Positions 1 to 6,791 of a stretch of 6,976 bases of DNA are shown here, piece after piece. The translations under genes were made by a program, and so were the position numbers. Source of the DNA: Bacteroidota bacterium (GTDB lineage Bacteria > Bacteroidota > Bacteroidia > Cytophagales > Cyclobacteriaceae); assembly GCA_023412765.1 (NCBI GenBank), contig JAEZBX010000254.1, positions 1-6,976 of the forward strand, given 5' to 3'. How positions within the stretch are numbered: the stretch's first letter is position 1; the number at the start of each line of letters is the position of its first letter. A model generated the notes under the pieces. It was not told where the DNA came from. It made no database searches and was given only the letters and a program-made list of their open reading frames with translations.

Positions 1-290
1 AGTCGTCCCAGCGTGTTAGCAAGTATTGGAGCATTTCCTCCAAGCTTTGTTTTTTCTTTCACAAGCTCAATTTGTCCGCTTTTTCCTGATGCTTCTCTGA
101 TTCTGGATGCAAATTCTTCGATCGTATTGAAATAGAGAATTTCATAAAGGCTTTTCTGGCGAACTGCTTTCATGATCTGATCAACGAAACCATCAAATCC
201 AACAAAGACCTTCTTTGTTGATTTCCGAACAAGCTGAAGCTTTTGCTTCAATTGTTTGAGTAATAATAGGATTTCATCATTCTGATTCAT
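1..290 (-). CDS. PfkB/ribokinase-family sugar kinase, N-terminal part (runs off the window)
   Basis: Translation from the ATG at 290..288 stays open to the window edge, giving 96 complete codons without a stop. After a charged N-terminal helix (about residues 4-25) comes a beta-strand entering GFDGFVD (31-37). Later there is a GGNAPILA stretch (84-91) followed by a leucine/glycine/arginine turn. A GxDxFVD strand plus a GGNAxxxA substrate-binding motif is the N-terminal signature of PfkB-type carbohydrate/nucleoside kinases, which transfer phosphate from ATP to a sugar hydroxyl in the cytoplasm. The catalytic GAGD motif and ATP site would lie beyond the window, so activity and substrate cannot be judged. 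The gene starts 19 bp after the BON-protein stop on the same strand and is probably cotranscribed with it. No clear Shine-Dalgarno motif is visible. The family call is fairly secure; the exact substrate is unknown. Confidence 0.72.
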   Translation of the reverse strand, partial: MNQNDEILLLLKQLKQKLQLVRKSTKKVFVGFDGFVDQIMKAVRQKSLYEILYFNTIEEFASRIREASGKSGQIELVKEKTKLGGNAPILANTLGR

Positions 291-309
291 GGCTCATTGC
301 AGATCGAGA

Positions 310-990
310 TCAGTCGCCTACGTAAATTTCTTGAATCTCCAGGTTGTTCTCAACGTTTGTGACGCCGGGCATGGACCAGACAACGTCTTCAGCATCCCTT
401 CGTTCGGTCCACGAACGTACAGCTCCACTCAGTATCACAGTACCATCTATGGCTGATACATTGACTTTCCATGCATGAAGTGAGGCATGACGGTGAAAAG
501 CACTCTTTATCTTCTTTTTAATCTCCGATGGCTCAACCTTCGTGTCCTTAATTTTCACATCGTTGATTACTCCCTTTACACCCTGTAGTTTTTCCACCGA
601 ATTTTCAGCAGCCTTTCTTTCATAATCCCAATCCACAGTTCCCTCCAGGTAGACGAAACCATTTTCAACCTTTATATTAATCAGGTCTTCGTTGACTGCA
701 CTATGCCAACCAAGCGCAGTCCGTACTGCTTCTCCAATCTGCGAATCAGTTATTTCTTTTGGCGGAAATTTTTCTCCCACTTCGATATCCATAACAACAA
801 CCTTCACATCTCTTACTCGTTTTGCAGCCTGTTCAGCCGCAATCTTTTGTGCATAATGTGATACGTTGCCAGATAGCTTAACTACTTCGTTCGTTACAGT
901 TACCTCAATCCGTGAAGCGATATTCGATAATTGGGGATCCCATTGGATCTCGTCAATTACATTTTTTTGAATTTCCAGATCATTTTTCAT
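310..990 (-). CDS. Cytoplasmic protein with three tandem BON domains
   Basis: The 226-residue protein is almost entirely three BON repeats, at about residues 3-72, 81-149 and 153-221. Each repeat shows the family pattern: a helix, a short strand, a hydrophobic strand ending in a conserved glycine (VVKLSGNV 36-43, FVYLEGTV 112-119, TVILSGAV 184-191), a charged helix (AEQAAKRV, KAAENSVEKL, RRDAEDVV) and a closing strand (GVKGVINDV, GVTNVENNL). BON domains are small alpha/beta modules thought to bind phospholipid or other ligands; the best-known example is OsmY, a periplasmic osmotic-stress protein with two copies. This protein begins MKNDLEIQ with no hydrophobic stretch, so it has no signal peptide and is probably cytoplasmic. 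The start at 990 is the only ATG ahead of the first domain. It shares a likely transcript with the downstream kinase. Family assignment is firm; the cellular role (general stress) is inferred from relatives. Confidence 0.9.
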   Translation of the reverse strand: MKNDLEIQKNVIDEIQWDPQLSNIASRIEVTVTNEVVKLSGNVSHYAQKIAAEQAAKRVRDVKVVVMDIEVGEKFPPKEITDSQIGEAVRTALGWHSAVNEDLINIKVENGFVYLEGTVDWDYERKAAENSVEKLQGVKGVINDVKIKDTKVEPSEIKKKIKSAFHRHASLHAWKVNVSAIDGTVILSGAVRSWTERRDAEDVVWSMPGVTNVENNLEIQEIYVGD

Positions 991-1032
991 GGCATTAGAA
1001 TTTTTTGAGGTTTAAGCCAGAAAAGGCTGCGC

Positions 1033-1071
1033 GTTAGAAGACCTATAAATTACCTTTTCTGAAGGTCTAAC
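1033..1071 (-). promoter_or_regulatory. Nested inverted repeats in the leader of the BON gene
   Basis: On the plus strand GTTAGAAGACCT (1033-1044) faces AGGTCTAAC (1063-1071); the arms pair over nine bases with a three-base AGA bulge. Inside, ACCTT (1052-1056) pairs with AAGGT (1062-1066) around a five-base loop. The two pairings share the AAGGT side, so in RNA they would exclude each other. The element lies about 43 bp upstream of the BON start codon. It could be an operator or a leader RNA switch, or chance. No convincing promoter hexamers could be placed around it. Confidence 0.3.
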
Positions 1072-1178
1072 CGATTGTTTTGTGAACTAAACTACGCCAC
1101 GATGTTTCCGATTCCCATGAGAATTGTCAGTCTTCAGCTCTACATATGTCATACTTCACTGTTGCTTTATCTTCATTT

Positions 1179-1200
1179 AAAAAACAACCGCAGCTGCGGG
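1179..1200 (-). terminator. Probable intrinsic terminator of the efflux operon
   Basis: Read on the minus strand, the 12-base palindrome CCGCAGCTGCGG (1199..1188) is followed directly by TTGTTTTTT (1187..1179). It begins 30 bp past the stop codon of the adaptor gene. The GC-rich hairpin plus T run fits a Rho-independent terminator, but the stem is short: four GC pairs around AGCT, or up to six pairs as a self-complementary palindrome. Its position between two same-strand units supports the call. Confidence 0.5.
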
Positions 1201-1229
1201 AACCGTTAATGCTGTCGATGTCCTGGAAC

Positions 1230-2363
1230 TCATTCATCTTGAGTGTTTTTTAACATTCCCAATAGATTGAATGCGCCCTGGATCACAATGGGAAATTCTC
1301 TATCGAATCCCTCAGGGAAGGTTATAGCAACATATTCACTTGTACTTTGACCAGCTTTAATTGGTATTAGCTTGAATTGATAGTTATTGTTCTGCGAGAA
1401 CACGTAATCTTCACCTTCAAAACTTACCACGGCGCTGACAGGCAAAACATCGGTTTCCTGCATTCCTGTTTCAACGGTTGCTGAGATGTACATTCCTGGT
1501 AATAGGGATTCATCTTCCTTATCCAGATGACAATGTACACGAACTGTTCTGTCCGGGTTAATCTCTTTTCCAATTAAATGGACGGTAGCCGTGCGTTTCT
1601 TATTTTCATTTGCAGTCTGAAATTCGACCCGTTGTCCAATACTGACCGTTTGGATGTCACGCTCGAAAACATGTAACTCTGCATGCAGGTGTTCCAGGTT
1701 CACAAGTTTAAAAATTGGTTCGCCAGTACCGACGTACTGTCCAACGTTGACATTAACCACAGTCACATAAGCATTCAAAGGAGAATATATATTTAGCGTC
1801 GACTGGATATTGTCAGAACTCAGCGTTTTTGATGAAATATTTAGCATTCCCAATTTTTTCTCGAGGCCTTTTACGATCGCCTGGGCACTGTAAAATTGAG
1901 ACTTTGACTGCTGCAAGGTCTTTTGTGCATTTACATTCTCTTTTGCCAATGCAAGCTGGCGATTGTATTCAGTCTCCAAAAATTCAAGCTTGCTTTTTTG
2001 ATCAAGGTAGTCCTGCTGTAGCTGAATGTACTCTGCATTTTCAAGGGTGACCAGCAAGTCACCTTTTTTCACTTTCATTCCCTGCAAAAGTTGTGTGGAT
2101 TTAACAACGCCGCCCATGTAGGTGGAAATCGTCAAAAGATTTTGCGGAGGGACATCCAAGACTCCATTCACACGCAATATCGTAGATATCGGTTTTCGCT
2201 CTACCTTTCCAATCAATATTTGAGCTCCTTCGTATTGTTCAGGTGTCAACGTAATGAGATCTGTAGTGACGGGCTCTGCAATTTCTTTTGAGTTGTCTCT
2301 CGTGTTTTGCATACAAGACCCAAAAACGAACGAGGCAATTAATGTGAAGATAATCGGTCTCAT
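1230..2363 (-). CDS. RND periplasmic adaptor (membrane fusion) lipoprotein, CzcB/CusB type
   Basis: This 377-residue adaptor should bridge the inner-membrane pump and the outer-membrane channel in the periplasm. A hydrophobic N-terminus ends in FGSC, with Cys17 as the probable lipidation site (signal peptidase II). A biotinyl-lipoyl-like half follows (about 75-110, with GGVV and GMKVKKGDLLVTLE). Residues 111-172 are rich in Gln, Leu, Lys and Glu and form the expected alpha-helical hairpin. The second lipoyl half (about 190-222, IYSPLNAYV and VNVGQYVGTGEPIFKL) and a beta-barrel (about 225-300, ending LLPGMYISATVE) come next, then a membrane-proximal domain to the end. There is no separate N-terminal metal-binding domain and no His- or Met-rich tail, unlike some CusB or CzcB proteins. 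The start codon overlaps the stop of the outer-membrane factor gene by one base, suggesting coupled translation. The family is clear; metal specificity must be inferred from the pump. Confidence 0.92.
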   Translation of the reverse strand: MRPIIFTLIASFVFGSCMQNTRDNSKEIAEPVTTDLITLTPEQYEGAQILIGKVERKPISTILRVNGVLDVPPQNLLTISTYMGGVVKSTQLLQGMKVKKGDLLVTLENAEYIQLQQDYLDQKSKLEFLETEYNRQLALAKENVNAQKTLQQSKSQFYSAQAIVKGLEKKLGMLNISSKTLSSDNIQSTLNIYSPLNAYVTVVNVNVGQYVGTGEPIFKLVNLEHLHAELHVFERDIQTVSIGQRVEFQTANENKKRTATVHLIGKEINPDRTVRVHCHLDKEDESLLPGMYISATVETGMQETDVLPVSAVVSFEGEDYVFSQNNNYQFKLIPIKAGQSTSEYVAITFPEGFDREFPIVIQGAFNLLGMLKNTQDE

Positions 2364-2365
2364 TA
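2361..2365 (-). other. TAATG stop/start overlap between channel and adaptor genes
   Basis: On the minus strand the TAA stop of the outer-membrane factor (2365..2363) shares its last A with the ATG of the adaptor (2363..2361). Such one-base overlaps usually allow the terminating ribosome to restart at once. This fixes the adaptor start and supports coupled, roughly matched synthesis of the two subunits. Confidence 0.85.
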
Positions 2366-3601
2366 TTTGTTACCGTTAAGGTATTGAAGCTCAATGATAC
2401 TGTTGTTGTACTGATACAATGCCAACAAATATTGTTCGCGAACGGATAATGCTTGTCGCAAATTTGATAAGAGTGTGGCGTAATCCAATTCACCGCTTTC
2501 GAATGATTTCTTTGTCTGCTCCGAAATCATATTGGCAGTAACCAACGCTGAAGCTCTTAGATATTCGACGCTATTTTTGTTTTTATTTAATTCCTGGGAT
2601 GCTTGAGCATATTGTTGTTCGATCAAAAGGTTTACCGCAGCTTCTTGCTTTGAGGCGATTTGGACTGCAACGCCGGCAGCTCTTATCCTGGCGCTGGGGG
2701 CCGCAAATAACAATGGAAAACTGAGCCCGAATTGAAAGCCATGAAATCTCTTATCAGATCCATAATAAATTTCCTGACCATCGACGTTTTGAAAACCAAT
2801 AAGAGTTTGAGTGAAATAACCGAATTGGAATTCTGGAAACACGCGCGCACTCTCCACCTTCTTTTGCTGAGCTGCAATCCTGACGCTTTGTTTAGCAAGT
2901 CGTGAAGCAGGATGGTTCATCACATCGACCGTATCGGTATCTAAATATTCAGCGAGTTGTTCAAGGTCTCCCATTACATCAGTTACGTCTGGCGAATGTA
3001 TCAAGAGCTGAAGGCTATTTTTCGTTGAACGTATATCAGCTTGGTTTCTGAAAAGTTGATTCTTCATCTCTACTTGTTGCGTTTCAGCAATGGTTTTTCC
3101 CAATAAAGTACCTTCACCGGTCCTATACTGAACATCGGCCACCCTCGCCAAATCGTCAAGTATCGAGTCTTGCGAGTGTAACATTTCTTGCCGAGCCTTT
3201 AAGTATTGAAGTTTGTTTACGATCCCTTTTACTTGATATGTAACATCGTTCACGGTCAACTGCGCTTTCAATTCCGACTGATGTACAAGCATGTTGTTCA
3301 AGCTCTGTTGTCTGGCAAAGACGGTCGGAAAAGGAATCGTCTGACTGATGGTAATATTATTATCATTTTTTTCCATGCTATTGTATTGACCATACAACAG
3401 TGAAACATCTGTTTTGGGAATATCCAGAGCACTTCTTTTTAATGCCGACTGCTGTTCTATTCGAAGCGTTGCTTCCTGCACAGTTGGATTTCGTTCTAAT
3501 GCCAGCGCTACTGCCTCACTCAAAGTTACTTGCCGTTCCTGGGCAAACGAATGTCGTGTTAACAAAGAAAGGAATACTGCCGCGAATAGTAAATGTCTCA
3601 T
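2363..3601 (-). CDS. TolC-family outer-membrane factor of a heavy-metal efflux system (CzcC/CusC type)
   Basis: The 412-residue protein is expected to form the trimeric outer-membrane channel and periplasmic tunnel through which the pump expels its substrate. A Sec signal peptide is clear: MRHLLF, a hydrophobic core, then SFA at 18-20 with likely cleavage before Gln21. The mature part shows the two-fold internal repeat of the OEP family. NPTVQEA (38-44) is echoed by HPASRLAKQSV (230-240); ISQTIPFPTVFARQ (85-98) by FGLSFPLLFAAPSARIRAA (291-309); and YRTGEGTLL (159-167) by FESGELDYATLL (367-378). Long Gln/Ala/Leu-rich helices lie between these. Length is normal for the family. It starts 37 bp after the pump stop codon and no terminator is visible between them, so the two are probably one transcript. 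In many Bacteroidota this domain is fused to the pump's C-terminus; here it is separate. Reading frame and signal look intact. Confidence 0.92.
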   Translation of the reverse strand: MRHLLFAAVFLSLLTRHSFAQERQVTLSEAVALALERNPTVQEATLRIEQQSALKRSALDIPKTDVSLLYGQYNSMEKNDNNITISQTIPFPTVFARQQSLNNMLVHQSELKAQLTVNDVTYQVKGIVNKLQYLKARQEMLHSQDSILDDLARVADVQYRTGEGTLLGKTIAETQQVEMKNQLFRNQADIRSTKNSLQLLIHSPDVTDVMGDLEQLAEYLDTDTVDVMNHPASRLAKQSVRIAAQQKKVESARVFPEFQFGYFTQTLIGFQNVDGQEIYYGSDKRFHGFQFGLSFPLLFAAPSARIRAAGVAVQIASKQEAAVNLLIEQQYAQASQELNKNKNSVEYLRASALVTANMISEQTKKSFESGELDYATLLSNLRQALSVREQYLLALYQYNNSIIELQYLNGNK

Positions 3602-3638
3602 TGGTTCTGATTTATGACATAAAAATTCTGATAGCTAG

Positions 3639-6428
3639 CTATCCAAGGTGTTTAAGACGTTTCCGTCCAAATCTTTGAATGACGCTCTCTGTTACAAAGT
3701 ATAGCACCGGTAGCACAACCAGAGTCAACAATGTTGCACTAATCAGGCCGCCAATGACAACCGTTGCAAGCGGCTTTTGCACTTCAGCTCCGCTTCCATG
3801 CGAAAGCGCCATAGGCAAAAATCCCAGCGAGGCAACGGTGGCAGTCATAATGACGGGACGCAACCTCGTTGATGTTCCTTTTACAATGATTTGTCGTAAG
3901 TCAGTCAGCCCCGCTTTCCGCAGTCGGTTAAATTCCGCGATCAATACAATGCCATTGAGAACAGCAACACCGAAAAGGGCAATAAAACCGATACCTGCCG
4001 AAATACTGAAAGGCATAGAACGAAACCAAAGTGCCCATATTCCTCCAATGGCGGACAATGGAATTGCGGTAAAAATAAGTAAGCCTTGTTTTACTGATCC
4101 GAAGGTGAAATAAAGAAGAACAAAAATCAAAAGTAGTGCAAGGGGCACGGCAATTGTTAAGCGATCACGTGCTTCTTTTAAATTCTTAAAAGTTCCTCCG
4201 AACGTAACGTAGTAGCCGGGACTAAAATTAATATCTGTTTGAATTTTTTGTTGAAGTTCATTCACGATACTTTCCACGTCTCGGCCAACGGTATTAAATC
4301 CAATAACGATCCGTCGTTTAGCATCATCGCGCTGAATTTGATTCGGTCCAACCTCCATCGTTACGTCGGCAACCTGAGCCAATGGGATTTGCTGTCCATT
4401 ATTGGTTGTGAGATATATGCTGCGCACATCATCGATGGACTGCCGATTCTGAATATCAAGTCTGACAGTGATATCGAAACGCCGCTCGCCTTCGAAAAGC
4501 AATCCAGCACTCTGTCCTGCCAACGCCGTGTTGATTGTTTCGTTGACCTGCGCCACCGTCAAACCGTATTTGGCAAGCTGATCTCTTCGTATTCGAATAA
4601 TGATCTGTGGAAGACCCGTTATGTTTTCGATAAATAAACTTTCTGTACCATCTATTGATGTAACGATCCTGCCAATACTGGCAGCATATCGTGTTAGTTC
4701 GTCGAGGTCCTCTCCATACACTTTGACGACTACATCCTGGCGGGCACCTGTCATTAACTCGTTAAAACGCATTTGAATTGGGTGTTGAAACCCAAACCAT
4801 ACTCCCGGAACTTGTTGGTGCAGCACTTTTTTCATTTCTTCAATTAGTTCATCTTTGGACTGCGCGCTGACCCACTCTGATTTCTTTTTCATAATCACCA
4901 TCATATCCGCAGCTTCAATCGGCATGGGATCGGTAGGAATTTCTCCCGACCCGATCTTTCCAATGACTTTCTCGACTTCAGGAAAATTCTTTAATAACAC
5001 TCTCTCCGCTTTCAACGTCGCATCGATCGTCGCACTCAAGCTGCTCCCTGTGAGGATCCGAGTATCTACTGCAAAATCGCCTTCGTCAAGCTCAGGCAAA
5101 AATTCGCCGCCCATACGTGAAAAGGCAACTAGGCTGACTACAAATAGCACGACTGCGCTGGACAAGATGACTGCCTTTTTGTTTAACGACCAACGAATGA
5201 AAGGCTCGTAAGCGTTATGTAACTTATCGATTATTTTGTCTGAAATATTCTTCTTATGCGTCGGTTTTTTGCTCAGAAAAAGCGCAGAGGCGACAGGCAC
5301 GTATGTAAGGGATAAAATAAAAGCTCCCAGTATTGCAAAAATTACCGTTTGCGCCATCGGTCTAAACATCTTACCCTCGATGCCGATGAGGGATAGGATT
5401 GGCAGATATACAATCAAAATGATAATTTGTCCAAATGCGGCTGCACTCATCATTTTTTCAGCTGACGCTTTAACTTCGTCATCCATCTGCTGTTGGGTAA
5501 GCTTACTCTTAAATGCGGATGAAGCGATATGAAAGAGCGTTGCCTCTACTATGATGACTGCTCCATCAACGATCAACCCAAAGTCGATTGCGCCAAGACT
5601 CATGAGATTGCCGGAAACCCCAAACAAGTTCATCATACTAATGGCAAACAACATGGCTAACGGGATGACAGAAGCAACTACAAGTCCTGCTCGTAGATTT
5701 CCCAATAGTAAAACCAAAACAAAAATAACGATTAATGCGCCCTCTGCGAGATTCTTCGTAACAGTAGCGATCGCGTTGTTGACTAACTTTGTGCGATCAA
5801 GAAAAGGGTCTATCGTAACGCCTTCCGGCAGTGTTGTTTTTATCTGTTCTATTCTTTGCTTAACATTTGAAATCACTTGGGATGAATTTGCGCCTTTTAG
5901 CATCATTACTACAGCGCCCACTGCCTCACCTTTTCCATTTTCTGTCATGGCACCATAGCGGATTGCATGGCCTAACTTAATAGTTGCAACATCCTTAATG
6001 AGTAATGGCAAACCATTTTGAAGATTTCGGACAACAATGTTATTGATATCATCGATAGATTCAATGAGACCTTCGCTTCGAATGAAATAAGCACTGTTAT
6101 TTTTTTCTATATAGGCTCCGCCTGTATTTTGATTATTGGATTCAAGCGCGTGAAAGACCTCACTTATAGAAAGATTAAGGCTTCGTAACTTCTCCGGATT
6201 CAGCGAAATCTCATATTGCTTCAAAGAACCACCAAAACTGCTGACGTCCGCGACACCTTCTGTTCCCAATAGCTGTCGGCGTACAATCCAGTCCTGGATT
6301 GTTCTTAGTTCAAGAATCGAATACTGTTGTTCATAGCCGGGCTCTACCTTAAGAATGTATTGATAGATTTCGCCTAGTCCGGTCGTTACGGGAGCAATTT
6401 CAGGGGTTCCTACACCAGCAGGAATTTG
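3639..6428 (-). CDS. C-terminal remainder of the CzcA-type pump (open frame after the stop)
   Basis: From 6428 the frame continues without interruption for 929 codons to the TAG at 3641..3639. The first residues (QIPAGVGTPEIAPV, then LGEIYQYILK, then QDWIVRRQLL) are ordinary pump sequence, so no bases appear lost at the break. No ATG, GTG or TTG occurs before the TTG at 6269..6267, which sits inside the conserved QLLGTEGVADVSSFGG motif; the first ATG is codon 282 of the full gene. Neither is a plausible native start, and a product begun there would lack the first membrane segment and half of a porter subdomain. Segments two to twelve, the DFGLIVDGAVIIVE relay, GGEFLPELDEGDF and the IQMRFNELMTGAR porter motif are all intact. 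Confidence 0.75.
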   Translation of the reverse strand, partial: QIPAGVGTPEIAPVTTGLGEIYQYILKVEPGYEQQYSILELRTIQDWIVRRQLLGTEGVADVSSFGGSLKQYEISLNPEKLRSLNLSISEVFHALESNNQNTGGAYIEKNNSAYFIRSEGLIESIDDINNIVVRNLQNGLPLLIKDVATIKLGHAIRYGAMTENGKGEAVGAVVMMLKGANSSQVISNVKQRIEQIKTTLPEGVTIDPFLDRTKLVNNAIATVTKNLAEGALIVIFVLVLLLGNLRAGLVVASVIPLAMLFAISMMNLFGVSGNLMSLGAIDFGLIVDGAVIIVEATLFHIASSAFKSKLTQQQMDDEVKASAEKMMSAAAFGQIIILIVYLPILSLIGIEGKMFRPMAQTVIFAILGAFILSLTYVPVASALFLSKKPTHKKNISDKIIDKLHNAYEPFIRWSLNKKAVILSSAVVLFVVSLVAFSRMGGEFLPELDEGDFAVDTRILTGSSLSATIDATLKAERVLLKNFPEVEKVIGKIGSGEIPTDPMPIEAADMMVIMKKKSEWVSAQSKDELIEEMKKVLHQQVPGVWFGFQHPIQMRFNELMTGARQDVVVKVYGEDLDELTRYAASIGRIVTSIDGTESLFIENITGLPQIIIRIRRDQLAKYGLTVAQVNETINTALAGQSAGLLFEGERRFDITVRLDIQNRQSIDDVRSIYLTTNNGQQIPLAQVADVTMEVGPNQIQRDDAKRRIVIGFNTVGRDVESIVNELQQKIQTDINFSPGYYVTFGGTFKNLKEARDRLTIAVPLALLLIFVLLYFTFGSVKQGLLIFTAIPLSAIGGIWALWFRSMPFSISAGIGFIALFGVAVLNGIVLIAEFNRLRKAGLTDLRQIIVKGTSTRLRPVIMTATVASLGFLPMALSHGSGAEVQKPLATVVIGGLISATLLTLVVLPVLYFVTESVIQRFGRKRLKHLG

Positions 6429-6431
6429 TTA
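6429..6431 (-). other. In-frame ochre (TAA) codon within the pump gene
   Basis: The coding strand reads GAA GCT AAA TAA CAA ATT CCT. Relatives usually have Glu between the Lys and Gln here, so a single G-to-T change (GAA to TAA) explains it. The flanking reading frame is unchanged, as 6791 and 6269 differ by 522 bases, a multiple of three. Confidence 0.85.
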
Positions 6432-6791
6432 TTTAGCTTCAATCAAACATTCACTGACTTGCTGCCGTGCCCAATACACGTCGATTGCATCGGAAAACAC
6501 GATTGTCACAACTGAGAGGCCAAACCGGGAGAAGGAACGAATTTCCTGGATTCCTGGAATGCTGGCCATAGTCTGTTCGACTGGAAATGTTACAAGTCTC
6601 TCAATGTCCAGCGCGGCCTGGGAAGGTGCGGTTGTCAAGACTAATACCTGATTATTCGTAATATCAGGCACAGCATCGATCGGCAGTTTTGTAGCAGAAT
6701 AAATTCCCCAGCCAATCAGCACAACAATGAATAAACCCACGAGTAGTTTATGACGGAGGGAAAAGTTTATTACACCATTAAGCATACTCAT
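6429..6791 (-). CDS. N-terminal fragment of the CzcA-type pump, ending at the premature stop
   Basis: The 120-residue product would contain the first membrane segment (about 15-32, LLVGLFIVVLIGWGIYSA), the conserved KLPIDAVPDITNNQV entry into the periplasm (35-49) and part of the first porter subdomain (VEQTMASIPGIQEIRSFSR and YWARQQVSE). It ends at EAK, exactly where relatives continue with a glutamate and IPxGVGTPE. ATG at 6791 is preferred because it places MSMLNGVINFSLRHK ahead of the first membrane segment as in relatives; a second ATG lies two codons later. Alone, this piece cannot form a transporter. Residue 115 is Cys (TGT), where relatives I recall carry Arg in VSERL. Confidence 0.75.
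   Translation of the reverse strand: MSMLNGVINFSLRHKLLVGLFIVVLIGWGIYSATKLPIDAVPDITNNQVLVLTTAPSQAALDIERLVTFPVEQTMASIPGIQEIRSFSRFGLSVVTIVFSDAIDVYWARQQVSECLIEAK

Larger units (their letters stand above)
3639..6791 (-). pseudogene. czcA: HME-RND heavy-metal efflux pump (CzcA/CusA family), interrupted by one in-frame stop
   Basis: Read through codon 121, the frame from 6791 to 3639 makes 1050 codons, the normal length for a proton-driven CzcA/CusA pump. It has twelve membrane segments (approximately 15-32, 350-364, 369-388, 396-420, 449-470, 479-507, 537-558, 877-897, 902-922, 929-952, 974-996, 1006-1034) and two large periplasmic porter loops. The fourth segment carries DFGLIVDGAVIIVE; its acidic residues at 403, 409 and 416 match Asp402, Asp408 and Glu415 of Cupriavidus CzcA, needed for proton relay. 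The three methionines of the CusA copper site are not conserved (E, L and Q by my hand alignment), favouring Zn/Co/Cd export. The break is a TAA at 6431..6429. Upstream and downstream parts are in the same frame, so this is a substitution, not a frameshift. No other lesion is seen in the pump. The family is certain; whether the stop is real is not. Confidence 0.85.

Noticed and set aside
3602..3638. Terminator or promoter between the pump and channel genes, suggested by TAGCTAGCTA
   Set aside because: The palindrome is AT-rich, overlaps the pump stop codon and has no GC stem with an adjoining T run. The 37 bp gap fits an operon junction.
1829..3678. Short open frames on both strands across the adaptor and channel genes
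   Set aside because: All overlap intact conserved genes in other frames and show no recognisable motif or start context.
3679..5958. Several plus-strand open frames of about 98-144 codons opposite the pump gene
   Set aside because: They lie wholly antisense to a strongly conserved coding sequence, resemble no family, have no membrane or domain pattern of their own, and are explained as codon-bias shadows.
6269..6430. A frameshift in the pump gene, suggested by its split into two frames
   Set aside because: Both halves are in the same phase (522 bases between 6791 and 6269), and the intervening codons translate to normal pump sequence. The break is only a TAA codon.
6420..6440. Programmed readthrough or selenocysteine-like recoding at the TAA
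   Set aside because: TAA CAA loosely recalls viral readthrough contexts, but no known bacterial rule applies, TAA is not a selenocysteine codon, and TAA serves as the normal stop of the neighbouring channel gene. A mutation or sequence error is simpler.
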